Part shown: positions 33,294-46,123 of the stretch, piece after piece | Numbering within the stretch: position 1 is the stretch's first letter | How the letters are laid out: each line of letters starts with the position of its first letter | DNA from: Branchiostoma floridae | Taxonomy: Eukaryota > Chordata > Leptocardii > Amphioxiformes > Branchiostomatidae | NCBI RefSeq assembly: GCF_000003815.2 | Contig: NC_049984.1 | Location: 4,688,959-4,752,958 of the forward strand | DNA: 64,000 bases | Direction: 5' to 3' | The notes under the pieces: generated by a model | What the model was told of the DNA's origin: nothing | The model's input: the letters and a program-made list of their open reading frames with translations, nothing else | The model's database searches: none | Made by a program: the position numbers and the translations under genes

Positions 33294-33419
33294 ACCTGAC
33301 TAGTGCACCAAAATACTACATACAATGCCCATCATTTCCCCATCATTAGTTACAGAGGGAATTCTGTATGCCTGGAGGGGACAGTCCGGAATCAAGGCCA
33401 TATAAGCTGATAATATAGC

Positions 33420-34610
33420 AGAGATAGATTGTGATGACGTTGTAGTTTGAAGTGGTCATCTAATGCTGCCTATGCTAGTTTCAGCTCCTGGATATGCTAC
33501 CAGTTTTGAAATGTGTTTCCAAAGACCAAACAGCTTTCCAAATGGACAAATCTTGCTCTGTAGACTACTATATTGAAGGGATTTAGGAAGTCTTCCTATA
33601 AATTAATGCATCCTAAGATTTGTTATGATAGAGTTGCATAAATGTTGTTATCTAGTAAAGGTGTTCCCAAACAGCTCTCCACTGGACAAATCTAGTTCTG
33701 TAGACTACTGTACTGAAGGAACCCTTATGTAGGAAGCCTTCCTAAGAATACATCCCAAGATTTGTCATGATATAGTAGTATGATGTGGTCATCTACATTA
33801 GTTTAAGCTACTGTACTGCTAACAGTTTTGAAGGATGTTTCTCAAAAAGCTTTCCACTAGGCAAATCTAGTTCTGTAGATCTGTACTGAAGGAATCCTGA
33901 TGTAGCCCTTCCTAACAGTAACAATACCTCTCAAGATTTGTTGTGATAGAGTAGTATGATGTGGTACACTAGTTTTAGCCTGTGGATTTGCTACCAGTTT
34001 TAAAAAGATGCTTCCAAACAGCTTTCTACTGGACAAGTCTTGTTCTGTTGACTTATGAGTTATGTATGGAAGGGAACCAGATATAGCCTTTCTAACAATA
34101 CGTCCCAAGATTTGTTGTGATAGAGTTGCATAATGTGGTCATCTAACAAGATGCTTCTCAAGAAAAAAGCTTCAACTGCAGAGGCTCTCAAATTGTGTTC
34201 TAGACACAGAATTGAAGGGAACCAAATGTAGGAAGCCTTCCTAATAATGTGTCCCAAGATTTGTTGTGATAGAGTTTTATAAATATAATGTGGTCATCTA
34301 CTATGATCTTCACTTGTTTTAGCGCCAGTTTTGAAAGATGTTTTTCAAAAAGCTTCCAAATGCACAGGCTCTCAAATTGTTTTCTACTTCACACTGAATG
34401 TAGGGAACCAAAGCCTTCCTGATAATACGTCCTAAGATTTGTTGTTATAGAGTTGTATCTACTATCATCTAGCATGATCTACTCTAGTTTTAGTGCCAGA
34501 TTTGAAAGATGTTTCTCAAAAAGCTTCCAACTGCAGAGGTTCTCAAATCATGTCCTGTAGACACTGAATTGAAGGGAACCAGATGTGGAGGAAGCCTGAC
34601 CAACAATAAG
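33420..34610 (+). repeat. Tandem array, about seven units of 145-178 bp
   Basis: The unit contains CCAGTTTTGAAAGATGTTTC, AAAAAGCTTCCA, GTAGACTACTGTACTGAAGG, AAGCCTTCCTAATAA, CCAAGATTTGTTGTGATAGA and TGTGGTCATCTA. The AGATTTGTTGTGATAG anchor falls at about 33,615, 33,759, 33,932, 34,108, 34,255 and 34,433. Units are strongly diverged. Confidence 0.85.
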
Positions 34611-36904
34611 GCCTGCATTCCATGGAATTTCTATTTGCATCCCTTCCCAAACATGTGGAATCAGCTCTAGGATGATGACCAAAAACAGCAGAGACAGTTT
34701 TTATCCCAACCTTTTGAATAGAGCTGAAGAGAAATGTGGAAACGTAACACAGATGTGTTGAGTATAAAATATGAAAATCTGTACGTTTTGAATTCCTGTG
34801 AAATACTGAAATTTGTTAAGGCTTGAATTGTCAAGTATCTTGATGCCTAGCTACCTCTCTCCGTGCTACACTTCCCTTTCCCTTCTGTCTATTTCTTTTG
34901 GCTTTTGCTTATTATTGAAACTTGGATGTTTGTATACACAGTGTTTGCAAAGTCATTGTCAGGTGTCTTTCCTGTAATGTTTAGAAGAACTTGAACTCCC
35001 CGTAGATAGATAGTTCATACAGGGCTTGGCATCAGATGCCCATATTAACTCTGTAGCTATCAAATATCATGGTTAGATTTAATGGGCTTCAAGCCTTCAT
35101 TGGTGCTTTTATGTGGAAGTTTTATAGCATTTTCAAAAACAAGGCATGTACTTGACTTTGCAGATTCTGCCACTGTATTTGTCGCTCGCTGCATGTAAAC
35201 ATAGTTGGCATGTAAATGTGGCAATATTTACGGAGTGTCAAACTTGCAAGGCACAGAATATGATAAGACTTGGCCAAATTCTCAAATGGATGATATGGCA
35301 GGAAAAGCATTATTTACTGGATGCAATTGTTTGAGTATTGACAATATGAAACATTTGTAAACTGAATTGTTTAGATAGTGTCACCATCTTAAAATGATAC
35401 CCATACCCATAGTCCAATACTTGAAACTATCATATTGAAAACTGATTCTTTTTTGTCCTCATTTTCGTTGAGCAAATATTTTTCTCGTCGCTTTCAAATG
35501 GCCTCTTCTTGGACATTCCCCATAGTGAAGCACATTAAATATCAAAATCCTATCTCTAGCTTCTCAATCCTCAATCATCTCTTCCAAAAATAAGCTGGAA
35601 TTTAAAGGTGATATCTGATAAAATTGCAAGATTAGTGTTTACCGGTAGATGTAGTTATTAATGCCTGCTTTGTTTCTGACCAGATTTTAAAAAATTATAT
35701 TTTTGGGGTACTTATTTGTTTTCAGAACTGTATTTGTTTTCAGAACTGTAAGGTTTTTCTAAGATTGTCTTTGAATACAGAGGCGGAGTACAGGAATGGC
35801 AATGATAGAATTGATTTTTAAAACATGTTTTATGCCGCTTTCAACATATTTCAACATAATTATGAACTTGAATCTAAATTTTTAAAAACATGCACAAGTA
35901 GTCCCAAAACAAGGAGGTTAAACTTATAGTGAAGATATTATATCATGTTATCACAAGACCCTCCTTGTTCAGAGGAATGAATTGGAAAGTCCAGAGAAAA
36001 ATGTAACAGAAAATACCAGATTCAACTAGCTTATCGTTAGTTGCCTTGTCGACTGGGTTGTGTTATTTGGAAAGCACTTCAAAATGATCCTTTGTTGATG
36101 TGAGCCTCTTTGGGGTGTTTGAAATGTGTCTTCAGTTTATGTCAGTGTCTTATACCTAGCACGTTTTCTGTTCTTGATAAATTATGATATTAGTTTTGCA
36201 TTGTACTGACTCATATTTCAACCTGAAATTCTTTTATACCAAAGCTAGTAATATTTTTCCCATGTGTAGTTTTGTCTCTAAGCCTTGTTGGAAAATTACT
36301 GTGGTATTGTTAACAGCAAAATTCAATCGTCAACACAGCCTTAAAAGAGCAGTCATAGGTGCACAATTGAAAAATAAGAATTTTTTTACATTTTCAGTAC
36401 TGTCCATTTTTCATCTATTTTATCTTTTAAATCAAAACCCAAACAACTGTTGAAATGATGTAATTCAACTGGGACACTGCTAGTATCTGTCTCAGTGTGA
36501 AACAATTTTCTTTGCGACATTTTGCATATTTTTTATTGAGAGATCTCAATACGTGTATGATGTAGAAGCTTCTAAATGATGAAGAAGATCAGAAGATAGA
36601 GGCTGCTCAAGTGTCCTCCATTTGCCACATAGGGTAGGAGTAGTCTGTGCAGCACAAACTCTGCTGTCCGGGGCTGTAACTGGCCCCTTCTAGGAGGCCA
36701 GCGGATGTTGGACGGGCTGCTATAAGTGAGATTTAATCAGGCTAGATTAGGATGTCCATTCAGAAATCTTTATGGATTCTGTTCTTCACATCACACCAAT
36801 GCTGCATTAGATAAGGCCACACTAATTTAACCTGTTCGCTCTCAGATTTCAAAAGAGCAATGCTAGATTTAATAATATCAACTTGGATGTAATGTGAAAT
36901 TTTG
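34611..36904. other. No gene recognised
   Basis: AT-rich sequence with no domain-bearing frames and no clear repeats. Confidence 0.45.
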
Positions 36905-37255
36905 TACCTTTCAGGGCAGTCTCCAGCTTTAAATTTTTTCCGTCCATCTCCTTGTTTGGCTCTCAATGTTGTTGATTATCCTTGTAAAATCTGGCATTTG
37001 AAGCTTATGAAAATACATTTTTATCTATTTTATGTACTGAAGTTCATATCCATCTCATTGTTTGGGAGCCAATGTTGTTGATTTTCCTTTAAAACCTTTC
37101 ATTTTAAACTAATGAAAACACATTTTTATCAATGTTATGTACTGAAGTTCAACTTCAACTGTTCAGATTTTGGGGGATAGATGGAGTGAAATATTTCTCA
37201 GTCCCAACTAGCAAATTTCTGTCCCAGGACGGAGGGACGGGTTCTGGAGACAGAC
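36905..37255 (+). repeat. Dispersed repeat family C, copy 1
   Basis: CAGTCTCCAGCTTTAAATTT near the left end, then CTTGTTTGG and CAATGTTGTTGAT, and at the right end AGCAAATTTCTGTCCCAGGA then CGGAGGGACGGG. Other copies are at 54,335-54,540 and 57,460-57,690. This copy has an internal duplication of the CAATGTTGTTGATT block at about 36,966 and 37,070. Confidence 0.65.
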
Positions 37256-37399
37256 CTTGTTCCTTGGTACAAACAATTCCAGGGAGTGAACAGAGTCAGG
37301 TGCAAGTTTTCACTCCGTCATCCATCCTTCTGTTTTCATGATGTCTATACTTTCGCTTAAAACGTACCAAGGGAAAAACTTGCTGCGGCCTCAGCTAGG

Positions 37400-37960
37400 C
37401 TACAGTACAGCGTTTCTGAACAGGTGTTGGAGGTTGCATTCGCGATTGTTTGCAAAGCGAGCCATAGAAAAGAAGGAACACGAGCCGAATCAACTTGAAT
37501 GGTGGGCCGATAGCTAGACATGGCATTCAATTGTGCATTGTTACCTCCAGCCAATGTTTTGGTATTTGAAGAAAAAAGACTAAAATCTATGACGAGAGGT
37601 TCAAAATTCCAAGAAAATGATGCTTAAATGAGATCTGTTACAGAATCAAAGTCTGAAAGCTTCTTCGTGCGCAGGGTACTAGAAGTTGCGACTCTTTTGT
37701 GCGTGTCATAGCAGACCTAGACATGGCGTTCAATTGCTCATTGTTGGCTGCAGCCAATTTTTGTGTGTGTAGGAATAGAAGAGTAAATCCTTTCGATCAG
37801 ATGTTCAAGAAAAATTGTCAGTTTGTGCTTCATGCTTAAGGTTATGATTGTTTTTGAATCAGCTTCTTTGTGTGTTGGGTAATAGAACTAGAAGTTGCTT
37901 TGTGAATCTTGCGCGCGTGTCGTAGCAGACAGGGCTCGCGCTCCTGGCTTTGAGTCCCGT
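37400..37960. repeat. Diverged tandem repeat, about 205-bp period
   Basis: AGACATGGCGTTCAATTG-type words at 37,517 and 37,721, and ACTAGAAGTTGC at about 37,678 and 37,888, give a spacing near 204-210 bp. Two to three partial units. Confidence 0.55.
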
Positions 37961-38289
37961 GGAAACGGCGGCGGCAGCACGCGAACTGCGTCAAATCCAT
38001 CTGTCGGCCATTGTTTCCCGGAAACAATGGAAAGGGACGACGATGCATTGTCTGCCACAACAATGACAAATGGTGGACTAGGGGAATGCAACTGCGAAGG
38101 AGAGAAGAACAATTATGTTGTAAACTCCTGTGTATTGTAGTCTGGGGGACAAAGGCGCTCGGAGCTCCATTCACATCCCCGAGAAAAAAACTTGATGTAG
38201 CAACCCTTGGCAGATGGAAGTTCTGTGATTCAATGTCGTCTAGACTTGTTTCTTCACGGCACTTTTGTCCTCAAGTTACAACAACGGGA

Positions 38290-38740
38290 GCTTTGTCAAC
38301 GGCACTCTCTGTGGAAAGTCCTCTTTGTTTTACGAGATGTACCCTGGGTTGATGTCCAACTGTTGTGTGTGGAATGTTTGGAAGACATGCTGTCTTTGTA
38401 TGAACTTGTATGATGGTTAAAATAGTTTCTGTTCAAAATGTAGTACCTTTATGTTGTATCCTTTGTATGCAAATGATGTTCTTGAGGGCCAAGACTTGAC
38501 AAGCTCAGAAAAAAATCTTTATCAATAACTCGGTATGAAGTCCTTTTTGTTTTTACGAGATATACCCAGGGTAGATATCCAACTGTGGTATGAACAGTCA
38601 GTCTGAAAATCTTAGTGTGCCGGACACGTATTGGTACAGTATGATCAAGCATGACTATTTGAGATGGTTGCCATAGAAATTGTGTGGAAATTGACAATAC
38701 ATTATAGACATTTGATATGCGTCCTTTGTATGCTAATGAT
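38290..38740. repeat. Two-unit duplication, about 230-250 bp period
   Basis: ACGAGATGTACCCTGGGTTG recurs as ACGAGATATACCCAGGGTAG 227 bp later, and TCCTTTGTATGCAAATGAT recurs as TCCTTTGTATGCTAATGAT. Confidence 0.6.
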
Positions 38741-39611
38741 CATTATATTGATTATGTTTACCAAAAAAAAGATAAGCAAGGTATAAAGACACTAAGTGTG
38801 ACCTAGTCCTCTTGAGTAGGGAGACAAAAAGATGTGATTTATTGGACCGTTCTTATTTGTAGACATTGACTATATTCTGTGGAATGTGGAGTTAAGTATT
38901 GTAAAATGAAAGTTAGGTTTCATCCAATGACGGCTAAGATTGATGATGCTTCATGCATCTTCCATAATTGTTGCCTCAACTTGATGCCTTCTAATAGTAA
39001 TACCGGACCGGTACTGAATAATAGGTTTAAAAACTTTATGTGCTTGGTCTGTACTAAAATGACATAAAGCTGAAATATGCTTAGCTGGTAAAAAATACTT
39101 CCTACACCAAAAGGTGGACAAATAACCTCTGTTTCTCAACCGCATTGATGACTCCTGCTCTAAAAATGATGATAACGTGGAATTGTATTTTGTGAAACAG
39201 CATTGAAGTTCAAAGCTATGTTCTTCTGCCACTGCCACCTGTCCTGTGTGGATACAGAAATGTGCTGTTTCAAAATTTCAAATGGATCATCATCGTATCA
39301 AATGGATGTTTCTTCTTTATTTTCAAATGTGGCCAAGAACTGCTTAAGTACCCTTGTACATGTTCATATATTATCTTAACTTTCATCTCTCTTTTTTACC
39401 ACAAGATGTGAAATACAACTGTAGGTTGGATGTGATTTGGTATAATGTGTTGCTATTCAGGAGCCGTGTTTCCAATATAGATAGAATTTCTGTGGACATA
39501 AATGTTCAACTGTTCATTGATGCAAATAATACTTCAAGGCAGTGCCCATCTCATAGCCAATCTCATGTAAGATTGCTAACCTGTATTTTCATTATTTATG
39601 GATGCTGAAGA
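38741..39611. other. No gene recognised
   Basis: AT-rich, short unrelated frames on both strands. Confidence 0.4.
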
Positions 39612-39858
39612 TTTTGAATAGTCGATGAAGGTTTGACATCCAGGTAATAAGATAGTTAGGCCATAGTTAGAACATACATTGTGTAAACCTGTTATCCAAC
39701 TAGATCTCTTTGGCGATATTATCAATTCACAGCTAGGATATAAAATTTGTCTCCAACAAGATTTCTCCGGTGTCACTGATGAAAGACACTGGATTGCCGT
39801 CTGAAATGTCTGACCGTTTCCAAAATCATATCCAGTTACTTCAAGTTCAACTTGCTTG
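39612..39858. repeat. Repeat family A, two fragments in opposite orientation
   Basis: 39,612-39,650 is the minus-strand TCGATGAAGGTTTGACATCC segment. 39,773-39,858 is the plus-strand core (CGTCTGAAATGTCTGACCGT and following). Confidence 0.65.
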
Positions 39859-41084
39859 AGTAACTGACCACAGGCCATTCTGAATAGTGTGTGTATGTAT
39901 CGTTTGTGTGAATTGTAACACTCTTCTACTCTGCAGTTGTAATTGGAAGTATAATAGTGCTTGGGGTAAAATAAATGTCCTAGGGGATGGCGTTTTCGTA
40001 TTGGAAATGTACCATTTTTTCTTGTGGCAAAAGCCGTGTGTATCTGCTGTCTTATCTAGAGTCTTGTATATCTAGATTTCTGGATGATATGAACCTATAT
40101 GTGTTGCCTCGCCGTCAGATGGAGCAAAATTGTAATGGCTTTCATCTGTCCTATATTCTACATCGTTGTCGCAGGTTTCTTAATTGATTTCAAAGGGGAA
40201 ATTCTCCTTTACAACTCTGAAATGTCATGCCCGCATTGTGCGAGATGCGCCTTTGAAATCAGACGCTGCTTACGTAGGTGTTTCGTTTGAAAACCCTCCA
40301 TGTAGCCCCAGGGATGGCCAACATATTATTTGACCATTTTCATCACCTGTACACAACTCTGAGTCTTAAATGCAACAATGTATAGATAGGTTCAGAAACT
40401 GTGTTCTCTGGGTATCTCCTAGAAAAAAAGAAGAGCAAGAAAAAGTCTTTCGTTCAAAGTATATCAATCTTGGATAGATGTGCTCAAAAATATGTATTTT
40501 TCTAGAACTATCGTCAAGTGGAATTCGTTACCACCAAGCACAGTAGGGGTATCCTCATCAGATAGCTTAAGTTTGAATAAGAAACGCTAGATGTGTAAAG
40601 GTTAGGTATGACAGGTTGTTCAGTGTAATATGACCAGCTGCTGCGCCTCGTGCCTGAGAAGCTGATGTGTTACACCGAAGGGCAGCTATATGAGCTATAC
40701 AGATACAGAAATAAAACGCAGCAACAGTCTATTTTCTAAAATGGCTGACACATCAGGTGACTATGTATAGTATGTTTTTGCAGCATTCTGCATTCTGTTA
40801 CACAAAGTATATTTAGAAGTAACATTTGCCCTTTTTTCAGATTTTACTGTCAATGATATTGATCTTTTTTTTCCTACACCTGGTGATAAACCATTTAAAA
40901 AGGGTGTACCAATATACTCACTTTAAGAAGTTGGTCGTGCATAAAATCATTTCTATTTGGTTACTAGTGTGTAGGCTTGTTGTAAGTGTCAGAAATTACT
41001 ATTTGATTCAGTAATAATAATTGAATCATACTCATTCAAGTTCAATTAAAAACAAGTGGTGCGATGTTTAGGTGCTTGTGCACT
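39859..41084. other. No gene recognised
   Basis: No recognised repeat, domain or RNA gene. Confidence 0.4.
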
Positions 41085-41190
41085 TCAATCAAACCTGTAC
41101 AAGTGACCATCTCTACATAAGGACCACTTGGCCATTGTACTAGTGACCAACTCTACATAAGGACCATATTGCAAGTCAGACCACTTTATG
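41085..41190 (-). repeat. Repeat family B copy, minus strand
   Basis: CAATCAAACCTGTACAAGTG then ACCATCTCTACATAAGGACC, with the ACATAAGGACCA phrase repeated 52 bp later. Confidence 0.6.
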
Positions 41191-41295
41191 AATGAATGAA
41201 TGGTTTATTAGCACCAAAACAAGTGCGCATATACATGTACATATCATTGCAGCCATACAAGGCTGAATTGGTGTATGATACATAATACGTTTGAT
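41191..41295 (-). mobile_element. 5'-truncated non-LTR element tail with ATTC repeat
   Basis: On the minus strand the sequence ends GGTGCTAATAAACC then ATTCATTCATTC: an AATAAA signal followed by a tetranucleotide tail. It interrupts a family B repeat. Confidence 0.5.
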
Positions 41296-41768
41296 AAAAA
41301 CTTCATTAAGACTCGTTTAGCAATGACACAATCAAAGGAAGTGTGCTATTTTTGAATCTGGATGACCTGCATCTTTATGGTGGTCCTTTAAAATATTTTT
41401 TCCACTGACACAAGGATTTCAGAATCTTGTCTATAGTGTACACAAAGACCAGATTTAAACCTTTCCGACTGGTCTTCTTGGCCACTTTTGATGGCATTTA
41501 CTAACATTGAGCAAAAAACATTTTGCTTATTCTAGACCATCGAAAGGCTTTAGCAAAGCCACTTGTTTCCTTCTTTGTAATTGTATTGGACGTGTAGGTT
41601 TTTGTAGATGTTTCTTGGCTGTTGCTCTATTGATAACCATTAAGTGTCGTTAAGAAGCGAAGACCTTTTCACCTGCTGAAGAAACCGGTTCAATCGACCC
41701 CAGAGTAAGAAGAGCCTCCATTTTATATTATGTAACCCTGGCATGTGTACTTAAACAATCAGGTACAG

Positions 41769-42097
41769 GGCTAGACAAGTTTTCAAAAATTCACAGTCTT
41801 GTCCTATCGGGCAAGTACACAGAAAATTTACTTGCCCAAACTAGCTTTTCACTTGTCCGGACATTTAATGATATTTGTCTTAGTATTTTCAATTCCATCA
41901 ATGTAATTCTTTTATTGTTGGCTCCATTCCTCTGTGTTGACCACTGCTTGATGACTGTGAAAGGTAACAAGAATATAAAATCTCTCTCATGGAAAAATCT
42001 TACTTGCCCGATCGGACAAGTGGAGTAGGACGTGCACTTGCCTGATCAGCAATTTCACTTGCCCTGAACAATCCGGCAAGTGGACTTGTTCAACCCT
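41769..42097. repeat. Dispersed repeat family D, copy 1
   Basis: Repeated CACTTGCC/GGGCAAGT words, with TTACTTGCCCGATCGGACAA and GGCAAGTGGACTTGTTCAAC. A reverse-orientation partial copy is at 55,197-55,297. Confidence 0.6.
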
Positions 42098-43769
42098 AAA
42101 GGTACAGGTTAAGGAGGTGTAGGTACAGGACTTGTACCTGTACCTGAATTATTTGACAAAGTAACATGTGCTCTTCAATAATGACAGAAACATTAATGAA
42201 CTGTTAATAGCTTAACATTGTTTATTTCAATGTTTCAATCTGAACAGAACTAGCCTGTGCTCTAAGTCTCGCATGAGGATCTCTTATCCAAGATGGCACT
42301 GATTTCAACACCAGTCATTATTTTCGGTGCTAAATTTTTTGATTTTATGGTTTGATTTACTCGTATTTAGTCACAAATAAGTAAAGTTATATACTTAGTG
42401 TGAACCTATATAGGTACAGTGCTTTGTTCATCGAGATTTGGTGTTTCTGACTAAAGTGATCTCTAGATGATACTATACAGCAGGTGCTACTAGAACGATG
42501 GTCATCATAAAGAAAACGCCTACAGGAAAAATGAAGAACGGTTCTTGTCGGGGGCTTCAGCCATTATGTGCATATGTAGATGGCAACTTCAATAATCAAT
42601 AGGTTTTTTTTAAAATTAGGTGCGTCACAAAAGTGTTCGTTGTAGGGCACCTGTCTGCTAATTGGTACTCATCGTAAGGGCCGTATCACGAAACATAAGA
42701 AGGAGAGTGACAATGTGCGTAGCACCGAACTCGTGTCTTTCACAGACTTTATTATGTCTGAGGGTGGTTCAAAAGCCTTTTCAGACGGCACGTTTATCTC
42801 ACAAACTCATTATGCTACACACGGACTTGTTTGAAGCCAAATTTCTTTTTGATTTGCCCGCGTTATATAGCCGAACGATAGCATCATTAGCATCGGAGTT
42901 GATCATTAGGACCGGTGTTGATCGTGGACGGTTGTTAAACGCAAAACGGCGCCTTTGTGCAATACGTTTGATCAGATGGTATCTGCAATGTCATATTTTA
43001 CCGTTGTCGAAAAATTGCACACGGAGATGGAAAACTGCAAGCTTCATTTGGGATACAGTGAAAGCCATTGAAAGTTATATATATTTCTGTTATACCTGTT
43101 GTCATGCAAGTTTTGACTAGTTTTGTACAGACTTCTCATGGCTCGAAATACCACCTGCATATGCAGGGTAGTGCAGGTAAAATTGGTTTTACTCGCTTCA
43201 TTGATTGTTATGAAGTATAAAAAAAATAATGGCAATGGTTTCAGTTTTTAGTATGATGCATGTTCCTAAATTATGAGAGGTGCAGGTAGAAGTTGTCTGG
43301 TGCAGTTTCTTTCCAATGTTGCCTACAACAGTGCAGGTACGTAGAAAAAAAGGATCATGAACCCTGCTTCTCTCGGCAGCTTGTCCGTTCTCTAAAACAT
43401 GGATTTCTGTCAGATAGATCAATGGCAATTTTATGCTTGGACATATTACGGGCCATTATGTCCAGGGTGCTCAGGACAGGGCGTTATGGGCTTACATGGA
43501 TCTACCCAATGACCACAGCTGCCCAGAAAAGGTGTCTTATGTTTAACCATAGCATTTGCCATGAAGGCATCTTTTTGTCACTTGGAAACTTTCTTCGGGG
43601 ATGTTCGGTGGAATGGGCGAAACAAAACCGTGGCCAGAACGGCCATATTCTCCTGTCTGATGACCAGAGCGGACCATCGAGAACGACCATCATTTTTCAT
43701 GTCAAAAGGACCAAAGTTATGGACAGGAAAATGAGATGATGGCGGCGAATGATGGATCCAATCGTCTTG
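42098..43769. other. No gene recognised
   Basis: Frames of 152 codons (42,662-43,120) and 148 codons (43,293-43,739) show no family I recognise. Their amino-acid composition (Cys, His, Trp scattered, no helices of note) looks like translated non-coding DNA. Confidence 0.4.
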
Positions 43770-44295
43770 CACCACCTGCAACATTTCCGTCCGCAAGTAG
43801 TGGACGTTGCGCCGTAAAAGCCCTCGTACTAAAAGCCGACGTAGTTCTGGCACACCTTTTGGCTTGGGCATTTGCTGACTTTTATGACTTTTCTTCCCCT
43901 GGTCTGCTGATACATGGACAATGCATGCACTTGTGGACAGTGCGCCGTAAACTAAAAGCCCTCGCTATAAAAGCCACCATAGTTTTGGTATGTACACCTT
44001 CTGGCTTGGGCAGGGTCTGACTTTCAGGACATTTCTCCCTGTGGTTTGCTGATACACGGGCAATGCATGTACTTGTGGACGCTGCGCGGTAAACTTTTGG
44101 CTTGGGCAGGGTCTGACTTTTAGTTCTGTGACATTTCTTTCAGTGGTTTGATGATACCTGGACAATGCATGAACTGTAAACTAAAAGCCTCGCCGTAAAA
44201 GCCGCCGTAGTTCTGGCACACCTTTTGGCTTGGGCAGGGTCTGACTTTTATGACATTTCCTCCAGTGGCCTGATGATGCCCCGGCAATGCATGTC
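43770..44295 (+). repeat. Tandem array, about four units of 95-140 bp
   Basis: The unit contains GCGCCGTAAACTAAAAGCC, GTAGTTCTGGCACACC, TTTTGGCTTGGGCAGGGTCT, GACATTTC and GGACAATGCATG. Anchors GCTTGGGCA fall at about 43,862, 44,003, 44,099 and 44,229. Units carry internal deletions. Confidence 0.8.
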
Positions 44296-44499
44296 ATTTT
44301 CCCGGCGAAAATGGCCGACTCATCATTGAAGGGGTCACTCCAAAGGTTAGCCTGTCCATTTTCCCCTGGTCTTGCTCTGGCGTTATGGCCCTTTCCCATG
44401 CCCTCGGATGTCACTGGCGGTCCCGGCGCGTGCCAGAGGTGGCCTACAACTCTCCTCCCCAAAGTGTAGGGGTCATTTATATCTCTGCGCATGAACTAT

Positions 44500-45830
44500 T
44501 GACACAACTCGGATTGGTGCAATTTTTTTTCCTTTTTGTGTGGGTCATATCTGTGATGTTTTGTGTTATGGAAGTTGTCTTTGCAAACTTTTGCTTTTTG
44601 TGATTCAGTCGTTTTTCATACTTGTACAGGTGCCGTGTAACTACTACCTTGGCTCATTTTGATGGTCATGATCAATTCTTTTGATGAAATTTGAAATTTT
44701 TGCTTTTGGTGTATTATCATCATTGTGATGTTATGTGTTATGGACTGTCTTTGCAAACTTTTGCTTTTCGTGATGCAATCATATTTCATACTCGAACAGG
44801 TGCATGGCCATATTGTTTGCTTTTGGTTTCGTATTGTTTTCTATTATCATTTCAGGTTTGGGAGGACAACTTGTAAAGGTGTTGATACACCTGTTTTGTC
44901 CTCCCTTCCACTTGTTTTTGCATGTGGTGAATTCAAATAAAGAAATAAAGAAATAAAGAAATCAATTGTTGTCTGAAATTTTAGATTTTCTCTTCGTCGT
45001 GTATTATTATTATCACTATGATGTTATGTTATGGGCTGTCTTTGCAAACTTTTGCTTTTCGTAATGCTCTGGTTTTTCATACTTGAACAGGTGCTGTGTA
45101 AACTACTACACATGTACCTGGGTTCATTTTGATGGTCAAAATTTCACAATTCTTTTGATGAAATTTGAAATTTTTGCTTTTTGGTGTATTGTCATCACTG
45201 TGATGTTATGTGTTATGGACTGTCTTTGCAAACTTTTACTTTTTGTAATGCAGTCATTTTTCATACTTAAACAGGTGCTGTGTAACTACTACCTGGGCTC
45301 ATTTTCATGGTCATAATCAATTCTTTTGATGAAATTTTTGCTTCTTGGTGTATTATCATCACTGTAATGTAATGTTATGGACTGTCTTTGCAAACTTTTG
45401 CTTTTCGTAATGCTGTCGTTTTTCATATTTGAACAGGTGCTGTACAACCTACTACCTCGGCTCATTTTGATGGTCATAGATCAATTGTTTTCTGAAATTT
45501 TCTATTCTTCATATATTATTATCACTGTGATCTTATGTTATGTTACGGACTATCTTTGCAAACTTTGACTACTGGTAATTCAGTTTTTTGTGTTTGAACT
45601 CTACAATCTACTACCTGAGCTCAGCGTGATGGGCATGAGTTATTTTTTAATGAAAGGTCTTTTGTCTAATGTAGTTTGGAATATACCTCTGTTTTGTGTA
45701 TATCATACCAATGTGATGTTATGATACGGACTGTCTATGCAGACTTTGAGTTTGACTTTTCCATAACACAGTCATTTTTTATGCTTGAACTAGTACTGTA
45801 CAACCTACTACCTGAGCTAACAGAAAATGT
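44500..45830 (+). repeat. Tandem array, seven units of 162-184 bp
   Basis: The unit runs TCAATTCTTTTGATGAAATT, TTTGCTTTTGGTGTATTATC, GTGATGTTATGTTATGGACT, GTCTTTGCAAACTTTTGC, TTTTTCATACTTGAACAGGT, GCTGTGTAACTACTACCTGG and CTCATTTTGATGGTCAT. The TGTCTTTGCAAAC anchors fall at about 44,571, 44,742, 45,033, 45,217, 45,379, 45,547 and 45,728. The long second interval is explained by a retroelement insertion at about 44,803-44,961. Confidence 0.88.
44803..44961 (+). mobile_element. Non-LTR retroelement 3' end with AAATAAAG tail, inside the array
   Basis: A block absent from the other array units. It contains GGGAGGACAACTTGTAAAGG then TGTTGATACACC and TTTTGTCCTCCC (a hairpin), and ends CAAATAAAGAAATAAAG with further AAATAAAG units. 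That is the usual form of a 5'-truncated LINE or SINE insertion. Confidence 0.65.
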
Positions 45831-46123
45831 AGCTACTGTTATATTACCACCAACTGGTGCCAAGTGTAGTGTAACAAAAAAGCTGTAGCTAACAAGAAAT
45901 GTAGCAGTCTGCTACTGTTACATTATCACCATCTGCCACTAAGTGTAAGTGTAGTGAAACAAAAAAGTTGTTACAGTAGCTAACAACAATTGTAGCAGTC
46001 TGCTACTGTTACCTTATCACCAACTGCTGCCAAATGTAGTGAAACAAAAAAGCTGTAGCAAACAACAAATGTAGCAGTCTGCTACTGTTACATTATCACC
46101 GACTGGCGCCAAGTGTGGCAACC
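45825..46123 (+). repeat. Tandem array, four units of 71-90 bp
   Basis: The unit contains GTAGCAGTCTGCTACTGTTA (itself a near palindrome), CATTATCACCAACTGC, GCCAAGTGTAGTG and AAACAAAAAAGCTG. It abuts the preceding array directly. Confidence 0.88.

Noticed and set aside
34851-34857. CTACCTC as a third let-7 site for TRIM71
   Set aside because: It lacks the terminal A, and lies beyond the candidate poly(A) signals and the assembly gap.
42662-43739. Two + frames of 152 and 148 codons
   Set aside because: No recognised family, no splice context, and composition like translated intergenic DNA.
45380-45480. A let-7 microRNA gene on the minus strand
   Set aside because: The reverse complement carries let-7-like bases, but there is no star arm able to form a hairpin, and the stretch is part of a tandem repeat.
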